From assembly GCF_047663525.1 (NCBI RefSeq), contig NC_092621.1, positions 78,420,501 to 78,484,500 of the forward strand: a DNA stretch of 64,000 nt. The letters are read 5' to 3'. Both the position numbers and the translations under genes were made by a program. Under the pieces are notes generated by a model, which was not told the origin of the DNA, did not search any database, and saw nothing but the letters and a program-made list of their open reading frames with translations. Positions 26,301-38,300 of this stretch are shown in pieces (position 1 is the first letter of the stretch; every line of letters begins with the position of its first letter). The DNA comes from Anas platyrhynchos (taxonomy: Eukaryota; Chordata; Aves; Anseriformes; Anatidae).

Positions 26301-29300
26301 ACTTCCATCACTGGCTTCTTGATCTTAGCTGCTTCCAGGTACACAGGTCTCTTACGGGAGCAGCTGGTGCAACAGGAGTATAACCTCAACTGAGGTCTAC
26401 AGGTGTTTCCATAATTCAACTAATACAACTTAATTACAGGATGCCTATTTTTAAATGGCACTCAATCATGGGAACACAGGCAACGTTAATGTTTTTGCAG
26501 CCACAGACTATTATTTGTATTATAATAGCTCCCTGAGAACTTAACAGGCATTGGTTTTCAGATGTTTGTTGTGCATTTCTGAATTCTAATTGTGAGTTTG
26601 CAGATTCTGTCATAATAGATGCTTTTAAATAAAGTATTAATTATCTGGGTTGTCTCCTACAGAATGAAGATGAGAAAATTAGATTTAATAAAATAATAGA
26701 TTAGCTGATAACTCCCTTTCTGCACAAGAAAGTTTTGTAGTTCAGATTGTAAAGTTTTGTGATTCATAGCTCAAGTTTAAGATTCAGAGCTAAATCATGA
26801 CCATTTCTGCATAGAAAGGCAGAGGATTCAATTAACTTTGCTTTCAATCCATTTGAAAATCCATTGCTGGTAGATAGAGACCAGTAACTCTTAATTACAG
26901 GCAGATGCTAGGAATCCTTTGGGGCTGACATCTCAGGTATTTCCCAGATGAGCTGTTCTGGCTTGTGGATAGCTTACAGTCCCACCTGCAAAAATGTATA
27001 GGAGAGTCTGTTATCTGCACTCCGGAGGTGTTACTCCTTCTCTACACTTCTACACATCATACTGTGGCCTGAAGCCACATTCACGCTCCTCTATAGAAAG
27101 CACTGTCTCTTTCTATTTGTCTGCAAAGCACTGCAAAAACCCACAGCACAGTGTAGGTAATAAATCATAATGCAGTACTACTGAGAATAAAGCGAAAATA
27201 ATATGTTTGAAATGTGTAAAATCAGAGTGATGGAAGCCAAAAGGAAAAGCAGGTCACTCCCACCTGGAGATTACTTTTGCCTCTTAAGATACAGTAAAGT
27301 AAAACTGGCCTGCATCTGTTAACTAGGGAAGTAAGTGTGTGAGATACATGCATGCAGGGGCTTGCAGGAACAGGTTTTATGTTGGTAAAATGTGTGGTGT
27401 GCTGAGCCTCTTGTCTCTGCGGCACCTTTCCAGAAGTGGTTCAGCCCATGAGTCCAGTGACAGAAACTAAGATATAAAGAAAAACATTTTGGAGAAATTA
27501 GCGGAGTTACAGCAGCAAAACACTACTGGACATAACACTGAGGTGATATTCCATTAAATAAGTCATTGCAGACTAAGTTAAACTGCTTTTTCCCAAAATA
27601 ATGTGGACTGTGCCTCAGGCTGATAGCATAGTATTGGAACTGCTGGCAGGTAGAAGGTAAGATCCTCCAGCAGTTCCATGAGTGATTTGGAATTAATTTA
27701 CCTTTTTTTTTTTTTTATTCCTATGCCTTTTGTATGTACCTCATTTCCCTGAATACCATGTACCTGTGGCTTACGGCTGTTGAATTCTGCTGACTTGAGG
27801 GAGGTTAGCCTGCTTCACATCAGTATTGAACCGGGTCCAAAGGCCCCAGCTGCATTCCTGGATTGAAAATGTGTACTTTCCCACATGGCTGTGAGAGAGA
27901 GCCTCTGGGAAAGCCGCTTTAAGAGGTCTACAGTTTTAATTTTAGATGAAAGCACACAGGCACCGGGCAGTGAGGATGCACTGGCCATCCAGCCAGGTGA
28001 TAAGAAGACAAAGGGAGTGCATGGTTTTGTGCATACATTTCTGTCTGAGTCTGAGGGGAGGCAAAGCACCAGCACAATTAACAGTGCCAACAGTATTGTA
28101 TTTTAAGTGCCAACAACTGCTGGTATAACAAACACTTCCCCTTGTAAATTGAGAGATACATATGCCAGATCAAATAGAAAACAGCAGTGAAGATCAGAGC
28201 ATTCTCAAAGGAATTACAAAAGATAATAAAAACTTACAGTAAGCAATAGCCTGCAAGGCTCAGATCAAAATGGGAGTTAGGTCTGCAAGAAAAAGTGTTT
28301 TTTTGCCCTCAAGTGGGCCAGGGTTCTGAACTGAAATACCAAGTGTTTTTGTTTTGTTTTGTTTTGTTTTTTTTTTTTCTTTTTTCTCCTGCATTTCTGC
28401 TGACCAATTTTGCTATGTGGGTTAGGCTTTGCCTGCAGGGACATAGATCATGTAATGCAAGTCACTGGGCAAACTCACCAAAACAGGCTTGAACTCTCAG
28501 TACACGTGGACAGCAGAGAGAGAAGGTTCAGGATTTTGCTCCAAAACAGAGCAAAACTTCTACGAGCAGTTCACCACTGGGGAAAAAAAAAAAAAAAGAG
28601 CAGACAACTATCAAAGGGTAATGTTACTTACCTTTTAACAAAGGCTGATTTTGGACTTCAATTCAAGAGTTGACAGATTAGGAAAAAAATTCTTACTGCC
28701 ATTTTTTAATCACAGACCCAGGATGTTCAACCAAGCATTTGGGACTTACATTTTAAGTGTTTTATGAAATGTGTATAGCATGCCAGTGTACAGTTGTAAT
28801 ACAACTATGTTTTGTCTTATACTCTGTATGGCAAAATATAGCAGAGATCAGGAACTGAAACATAGTATGAACTTTGAAGAGTTTAGCTATTTGGCAATTA
28901 TATCACCAATATAATTGAAAACAAATTTAAATAAAACTTTGAACTTTTCTGTTACTTTTGATTATTATTTGAAAGGCATGTTCATTTTCAGAGAAAGCGT
29001 CTTCAGATATTTTTACTGACTAGATTATTTTTACTGCAGTAAGCAGAAGCCAACTAGTTACCTTCTCATAAATAAATTAGTATGATAAGGTTGCATAGTA
29101 TTTTATAATGATAATTGATAAATGGTGATGATTTAATTGCACTTCCTCTAGTAATAATCTTAAAATGCTCAAATGAAGTTCCTGTGATTGGCTTTCATGT
29201 GAGTTAAATCTCCCTGGAGTCTTCAGTCATCCCTTTTCTACATCCGGAGATAACTTGCTTTAGCTGTTTTAAATAATACAAATCAATTATAACACACAGC

Positions 29301-32300
29301 TGTTTAACAAAACTTCTAAATGTTGCTACAGGTCTCTGTGGGTATTTCCTGATGGCTTATAATGACATCAATTTAGCACACCTGGTAAGATCTGTGTTAG
29401 CTGGAAGTAGCTTAATTCTGCAATGACAGGAAAATTAAGGAGTATTTATGGATTACTGTTGCATTTCAGAACTGTTGCCAACTGTGATTTTAGCTTCTTT
29501 TTGAAGAGTCAGAAAGGGAGTTGCAGACATGGCATGTCTGTGTCCTGAATATCTTCCTTGTAATTTTGTAGATGCTTTTGAGGATATCCTGCATTAGCTA
29601 TTACTCTCTACGTATTCTGAAAGAATGTCACTTTGCATTTTTGAATTAGTGGATTTTAGAAACGTACTCTTTCGAAGAAGCTCCTTTCTGAGTGCCTGTT
29701 ATAACTTTCCTGAAATACAAAGAAAGCTTTCCTCAGTTGCCCCTCAGCTGGTTTGTCCCATTCAGCATGAATTAGGATGCCCTAGGGGATCTTCTGGGCA
29801 CCTCAGACTGCCATCCCTGTTTTTTTCCTGACTTTTTAATGTACTTCCTAAGCTAGTTATGTATTGGCCTTAATGACAAGTAAGAAAAATCGGTGTTTAC
29901 AAAGGAAGACAGAAATGTCATGAATCATAGAATCATTCATGTTGGAAAAGACCTCTAAGATCATCTAGTATAATCTTTAACCTAATAGGGGCAAGTCCAG
30001 CATTAAACCATGCTATTAAGTTCTACATCTACATGTTTCTTGTAGATCTCCAGGGACTCAGCCACTTCCCTGGGCAGCCTATTCCAATGCCACACAACCC
30101 TTTCAGTAAAGAAACTTATCCTAATGTCCAATCTAAACCTCCCCTGGTGAATTTGAGGCTGTTTCTCCTTGTCTTATCACTTGGTGCCTGGGAGAAGAGC
30201 TCAATCCCCATCTTGCTACGAGCTCCTTTCAGGTATCTGTAGAGAGCAATGAGGTCTCCCCTGAGCCTCCTCTTCTCCAGGCTGAACAACCCCAGTTCCC
30301 TCAGCCGCTCCTCGTAGGACTTGTTCTCCAGACCCCTCACCAGTTTCATCGCCCTTCTCTGGATTCTCTTGAGCACCTCCATGTCCCTGTAGTGAGGGGC
30401 CCAAAGCTGAACACAGCACTTGAAGTGCGGCTCCACTAGAGCCAAGTACAGAGGGACAATCACTTCCTGAGCCTTGCAAATAGGATGAATGTAAAAATAG
30501 CACTGGAGAGATTTCAATTAATAACAGGAAAAAAACAACCCAGGAGCATTCTCCAAAACCTCCAAGCAAAAGTATCCAGCTAAAAAAAAAATTTACGGTA
30601 AATGTGAATAAAAGTCTATAGAAAGGAATGATGAAGTATATCGTGATAAGGGATGGCAGCAAGAGAGACACATTTCTCTCACATATGCTCTTATATTTAG
30701 CAGAGAAGTCCAGTACAGTTTTAGGTAGATACATAGTGGTATTGTGTAAAAAAGCTCCAACGTAATGGTCCTTCTTCGTGTAAATGAACAGCAGGTTCAG
30801 TGCTTTAAAATCCAGGTATGATACACCAGAGGCATAGTAAATCATCAGAAGTCCAAACATGTCTTGGTGATATGCTAAATGATGAGACAATTTGAAAAGA
30901 AAGACCACAAGAACAGGAGAAAGGATCCAAAACAAACAGTGGAGAACAGAGAATAGACCTGAAACAAAGGTGGAGAAATCTTAATCTTAAAGTGAGCACA
31001 TTTTATGACAGGGTAGTGCATTATTTAACAACCAGAAATTTAAAACAAAGTTTCAGTTTTTCAGTTTATCTGTAAAGGTAAAGGTTTATTAGTTTAACTT
31101 TTGTTGTTTTGGAAATATTCTCCAGCATGAATGGGAGATGTGCAGCAGTTAAATGTAACTTATGTTTATAGCTAGAACTTCTGTCCTGAAATTACATGGT
31201 ATTTGGTCCTTCTTGTAGAAGTTGACAATACAGAGTATTAAGGTAAGTACCTGTGAATAGCAGATTTTGTCCTCTAATTTTTACATACTTGCTTTTCAAA
31301 ATTATGGCCTGATGATGCATATAGTTACCTATTAAAAGGTGAACTAAGAAGACCCATTTATTTTCCAGGCACCTTCCAAAACTTATTACAAAATAGTAGA
31401 ATATTTATTGGTTTGGACAATGGGTGAAGGCACTAGCCATTTTCATCCTGTCTTTGTGCTGGGGGGTGTTTATAAAAATGTGCACAGAACAACTTCAGCA
31501 GGGAAGAGTGACACATTCCCACCTCCAAAATGCAGCTCAGTGGTACAGTGGTGTGGCTACTTTCCTATGAAGTTAAGAGCTTTACTCTAAATCAAGAAGA
31601 AAAGAAATCTGAATCTAGGTCTCGTGTCTCAGATTAGTTCTTTACTTGCTTGTAGAGTAAAGCGGGATATAATGGCCATCTCTTCTTTCTTTTTGGTATG
31701 TTTTGTACAATACCAGGTTTGGTAGGCATGTTGTGTGGATGGCTGTGGGATTCAGTTTGGGGTGTAGGCCAGAGGTTTATGTTCTCCAGATATAGTTGTT
31801 TATGCCCATGGCAAGTAGCAGAAAAATGTTTTCTTCTTCTGTGAGGGGGGACTTAGCACTCTGAGAAACAGGTCTTCCAAAGGCTAGGAGGAAGCAAAGT
31901 GAGAATTTTAGAGAATTTTGGATATAAATCCCTGAACATATGTGCCCGAGTTCATTTTTGCTTCTTCTCATTTGTGCCAGTCCATGTCTCAGTTACTTTT
32001 TTCTGTTTTTAAGCAAACTAACAAGATGATTTTAAAAGTTGAAGAATAGATCTGATCACAGTCAGGAAACAAGCATCACCAAAAAATTTTTTTTGTTTTG
32101 TTTTTTATGAGTGTCATGTTGTCATAAACCCTGACCTTGCCCTGAGAAAACAAAGTCATAAACACAATCAAGTAAATCTGCTAAGTTTTAATCAATGCTT
32201 CGTGATGATGGAATGTAAAATCAAACATCCAAGGATAGAAATCGAATTGCATTATTACAGGAGGCTCAGCAGTTGAAAAACTGCCCAATAAAACAAGAAT

Positions 32301-35300
32301 GAAGGCTTGGTGACTTGAAGGTTCTGTAGAAACAGTCTAAAAAACTAATCTGTGAGTCAGGACTCTGAAAGATCATGGAAGTTAACAGAGCACATGCTGC
32401 CTTGCTCATTCCCTGTCCCTCATCAGGTTTTACCAAAACCTCTTCAGACCCAGATGCTTCTGTTATCAAAATATGATTTAGGGCTCTGCCTGCAGGGCAC
32501 TCCTCCTAACCATGGGAGTGGACAAAGTTCATTTATTGTATGTCGGTTCTGTTTTTGCTGCCAATAGGTTGGTGTTTTGGTTCTTCTAGTGCTTTGCTGT
32601 CACCCCAGAAAAAAAAAAAAAAAGACATCAGACATTCTGATACTGACTCTCAATGCAGTACTTTGTGAGGACAGTTGCAAGTCTTTAATCTCAGGGCTAT
32701 ATTAAATTCCTAAATGTGGTAGATCATTGTTGTCTATGTGGTAGTCTGTTAAAAGATCCTCCACGCTGTTCCAGGTCTTAGCTTACAGGCTCACCTTGTG
32801 TAACCCTTAAAACAGAAAGGTGTGGGCTGCTGACACCAATGCTAATTGAATGAGGCTGAAGATGATTGTGCTGTTTTCCTTCTGCACTGTGCATGCATCT
32901 TCATGTTCAGTCTATTCAGCCCTTTTATGAATCCTCATCTACAATGAAGAAAGCTATTTGCATTTACTAACAACACTTCTACTACAAAATGGAATATTTG
33001 CAACCCTGTCCCACAGATTTTAAATTTCAGAACAGCAAGTGATAAGGAATTCTCCTGTGTCTGATTTGTTACTATTGTTTATTTCTCAATTTCACCTAAA
33101 TCAGATGTTTTTCTCCTGTCATGTGGTACTTAGCAGGTAGTTGTAATATCATCTCTGTTATATGTCTATTCTGTCACATAAAAAGTAGTCATCCAAATGA
33201 AAACTTCCCAAGAACAGCACAGAACTGCAGTATTTTTCCAGAGTCTGCGCTTTTTCAATATGTAGTTAAGAATCTGAAAGACATATTCTTTATAGAACTT
33301 CAATAATCCTGTCCATTACATCACTTAATTTATAGCAATGTTAACAGAAAAATCAATAAACATTATTTCTAAAATGTCAAGGATGTTAATGGTGTGATTT
33401 AAAAAAGGAAGAAGATTCAAAACTCTGAACAGAACACTTTGATATAGTGTTGTAGAGGCACATCTTGCTGAAACTGTGGTAGGGAGGATTTAAATCATTA
33501 TGGCTCAGTCATCTTGAAAAATGTGTGTAGGTAGCTATTCTTAGACATACAAATCTTTCTTGCCATATTGTGGGATTTTGCTAAGTGGGGGAGGCTGTAT
33601 ACAGTATATCTTAACAGAAGGTTGCTAAGATCTCTCTTAAATCACTTTGACTCATATCAACAGTTGCTATGGATCCCCTGCTAATATTTTTGGAAAATTA
33701 TTAGTACAACTTCCTGAGGAAAGGGAATCTTACCAGCATGGATTGGAAGGCTGTTTCAGAGGGAAAAATCTAAGAACGGAAAAGCTGGGTGAATATTTAT
33801 TTCAATCTAAAATTTTCTGTGATAGATTGAACTTCTGTGGTTGAAAACAAACAATAGTGGTGTACAAGCTAGCAAGAAGGTTTATTTGAAAACTAAGCAT
33901 TAATTAATAATGTATAGCTGCCCTACAGCTGAGTCATGTTTCTCCCAGTAAGACTTTATGGGCATAAACCTAGTCTGACTAATTTCAAAGGAGGAAAAGA
34001 CCAAACAGTGGACTGGTACTGAAGGGTATAGAATAAGCGAAGAGGCTTAATGGGTAATGTTCATATGGAGATGAAAAGTGGTAGGAGGATCCTTGCTGAT
34101 TTCTGGGGAACAATTCAGGATAGACTTTTAGTGTTATTGCTCCTTGAATTGATCAGTTATTCTGAAATGGAGATTTAATAATATTTCTACACTGATACAT
34201 AATTAATTGGATGAATTACAGTGTAGTAGTATTGATTCCCTTGATTCTTCTCTGCTTCTGTAGAAAAAATGTGACAGTGCTACACATTGCATTTGCACAA
34301 TTTTTCTAGCAAGAGAGATTCCACAGAGCCTCCCAAGAAGAAGATGAAATAGCATATTCCTTCCCTGGTCTGGCATTGCTCATTGTAGGCAGAGATGGGT
34401 TGCTCTTCTGTCTTCCCCTGCAGTGACCTCCAGCAGGCCTGTATGGACACAGAAAATCATTACTAATATGAGGCTGGTTACTGAATATTCCGCCTAATTG
34501 AATGTTCCTGTGAAGAAAAAATTAAAGTACACAGTAATATCGATTGCACAGTGTGAGGCAAATAGATATCATATATGTCACAAAATCAGCTCCACATGAA
34601 AGACAACTGTCATGGTCACAAAACTGTTATAAACTTAATAACAATTCCAGTTTTTTTTTTTTTTTTTTCCTGCAGCAAGGGCTCTTGGTCAAGCCCTTCC
34701 GCAGATTTTATTTATTTATTTAAGAAAAGCTTTTAAAGTGCCATTTAAATGGAGGTTCGGTATCCAGGTTAACAGATCAGCAGTTCAAAAGCATTTAGAC
34801 AAATTCATGAGACCACTTGTCCATAAATGGATTCAAAAAGACCATGCATGAATGTGTCCTCCATCATCTGTAGTACAACAAGCACAAAGGGAGCAAACCA
34901 CAGAAAAAAAACGGGCTCTGCTCTACCACAACAGCCTTTCCACCTGCCGCTGTTGCAGACCAGACCCAGTGCTGGATGGATTCTGTTCCCATCCAGTAGG
35001 GCACTTCTTACATTCTTCAGACAGTCTGAGGTTCAAAAAGGAAGGCGAACTCATCAAAGGAGATGGATTTTCTTCATATGGTCAGACCAGGGTATGAAGC
35101 TGTGTATAGACCCTGAGGACTCGCAAAACCACCTGACAGCTCTTAAAGTTGAAATTCAAACAGAGGCCAGTTTTGCCTTCTCATTTTGTATACTGTATTT
35201 CTGGCTGCATAGCAGCCTAATTCAGGAGTAAGGAGACACACTGCTCAAAATGCCTTGGCAGAATGGGAGTTACGGCTCCTGCAGCAGTGATATGTTCAAA

Positions 35301-38300
35301 CTTCTGTAGACTTTTGGGCTCTCTGAAGAGAGCTCAGTGTTTCACTCATTTGTTGTCACAGACACTGAGGTATTCCAAGTCTTTTTTGAACTCTGAATAC
35401 CATTGTTACCAAAGCACTTAGCTGCAGCTCTGGGAAGGTCTTGTAGCAGACTGTTTCAGTTCCTTTTGGCATTTTCTGTTCTCCACCTTTCTTATGCCAG
35501 CATTCGCTTTTTTTGGTGCTCGCTAATCCCAATTCAAACTTTTTACTCTACCATATACTGTGTATGGAGATTCTTGGGCAATTTGTGACAGATCAGGCTT
35601 TTACACAGCACTATGCTTGTAGCCTTATATTGAGTCTATCATCAGGAAAATTACCACGAATATTGATGGTCTTAAAGTGTCTGTGCAAGAATAAGAATTT
35701 GCTGTTTCAGTAGTTATTCAGAGTATTGGTCCAACAAATGGTATTTCAAGTAATATGCACTATGGGGTGCTTTAACTGGAGGATCACAGTCATCTAGCAT
35801 TATAAGGAGAGATGAGGAACAAAAAAAGTCTTCCTTTGGCCTGAACTCAGAATGAGGGCTGAGTCACATTTTTACGGACATTTGATTGCCTTCTTATATT
35901 TGATATAGTCAAATTAGTGTTCTACTGCTCTGCTGCAGAAGAAATTTGCTTTCCATTCATTACCCTGTGGTAATTGTCTGTCTTCTGACAACATTATAGC
36001 TATTAGTCATACTTCCTTCTTGATAAACTATATAGAGGAGGTAGGAATATATGCCATCTCATTTGCTAGTTACAGTATTTCAAACTCAAAAGTCCAATGA
36101 AAATCTCTCTTCCCAATATCTTCTTGTCCAGAAATTCCTGGGATTATAAAGTGAACCCTTCGGGGGCACATTTATCAAATGCCATTATGGATTTTTTTTT
36201 TCTTTTTTTTTTCTGAACTCAACATTTTTTAATCAGAGTTGGAAATCTGTCCCAAAATCTTTCCATACTTATACAGCTTGTTGGATCTTTCAGTTTTGCA
36301 CCTTAGATGAATCTCTTAACTTAAGAACAGATTTCAAATAGTAATTAATTAAGACTATAAGCTACATAACTAAAATGGTGACAACTGAATTAATCTTATT
36401 TTGGCAAGCATGGAAGAGGAATCATCTGTTTATTTTCTTGGAAAAATGGCTGAGATGCCATTTCTTGACAATGTAATTATGGACCTGCCAATTTTTAACT
36501 ATAGAATTTTCTTAAAGAATCCTAAATGCAAGTTACATGCTTTTGGGAAGTTTAGGCTTTAAAAACATAGCTTTGTCTGAGCGTCACCTAGTGCTTTATT
36601 CCACTTTTTCTTAAATTTAGTAATTCAAACCTGGTTTTATATATAAGCATCAGCAGTGTTGTCTATTCTTGTTTAATGTTATGCTTGTCCTGCGTGACTT
36701 TTGTATGCCTTTAAAAGATATTCTGTTAGATGTTAAATTATTAAAAAAAATAAATATATATGTAAATTGCAAAAGAGGATTATCGCCCTCTCAAAACTGT
36801 AAATATTCTGGAATAAGGCAGATGAACCAATTTCAGGGATGAAATATGAAATAGGTCTTGGTTATCTAGTTATTTAAGTTATTTTTTATTCTGTAGTATT
36901 AAGGTGATACAATTGTAAGCTCTGCACAAAAAGTGCATATGCATGTCAGATCTTAAGACATTCTTTTCTGTTGTTATCACTGTCTTAGTTACAGAAACCA
37001 CTATATGGAAAATATATTTATCTTCTGAATAAACCTGAAATAGGAAGGGCCCAAAGATGTAAAGTAAATGAAAGTGAAACTTCTGATTAAACACATTTCT
37101 GTCTGTTGCCCTTGAAAACACTTTATTTCTGGGTAAATGGCTTTGTCTAAATGACTTTCTAACCTGCACTGTGCATTATACAAGAAAAGCAAAGTTGTCC
37201 TCAAAGATTTTGGATTGAAGTACCATTCCTGTTTTGGATGCACGTCCTATTTCTGGTAGCTTTAAAAATGGAAGAGCAAGATTGATGTTTTTGTGACATG
37301 TGACTACAGACATGTTCAGGTGTCACATTCAGCAGAAGCTGAAGATGTCAACGTAAGTCACAGTAAGTTAGCAATGTAGAGGTGATGTGTGCATGGAACG
37401 TGGTGGTTAGAGCTCTGTCCAAATTAAAAAACAATTTTATTGCAAACTGTAGACAAAAGGCTGAATGCAGGCTGTGATCAGCCAGCTTTCATGTCATTAG
37501 CAGGGTTTTAAGATGTCCTTTATGGAAAAAGGAGTGGCAGTTTGTGCTCTGAAGAATTTGTTTCTTCAGAAACAGCATTTCCACCGTCTTGGCCATGATG
37601 GCTTTGAAACAGCAGGTACAAAGTGTTAAATGTGGTTCATTTTAGAAACTGGCTGGATAGCCGGGCCCAAAGAGTTGTGGTGAATGGAGCCAAGTCCAGT
37701 TGGAGGCCAGTCACTAGTGGCGTCCCCCAGGGCTCGGTGCTGGGGCCGGTCCTCTTTAACATCTTCATCAATGATCTGGATGATGGCATTGAGTGCACCC
37801 TCAGTAAGTTTGCAGATGACACCAAGCTAGGTGCGTGTGTCGATCTGCTCGAGGGTAGGAAGGCTCTGCAGGAGGATCTGGATAGGCTGCACCGATGGGC
37901 TGAGGTCAACTGTATGAAGTTCAACAAGGCCAAGTGCCGGGTCCTGCACCTGGGGCGCAATAACCCCAAGCAGAACTACAGGCTGGGAGAGGAATGGTTG
38001 GAGAGCTGCCAGGCAGAGAAGGACCTGGGAGTGATGGTGGACAGTCGGCTGAATATGAGCCAGCAGTGTGCTCAGGTGGCCAAGAAGGCCAACGGCATCC
38101 TGGCTTGTATCAGAAACAGTGTGACCAGCAGGGCTAGGGAGGTGATCGTCCCCCTGTACTCGGCTCTGGTGAGGCCGCACCTCGAGTACTGTGTTCAGTT
38201 TTGGGCCCCTCGCTACAAGAAGGACATCGAGGTGCTTGAGCGGGTCCAAAGAAGGGCGACGAAGCTGGTGAGGGGCCTGGAGAGCAAGTCCTATGAGGAG

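Noticed and set aside
34827..35231. 134-codon + strand ORF with an overlapping 81-codon frame
   Set aside because: No family similarity; possibly an old repeat, but I could not identify one.
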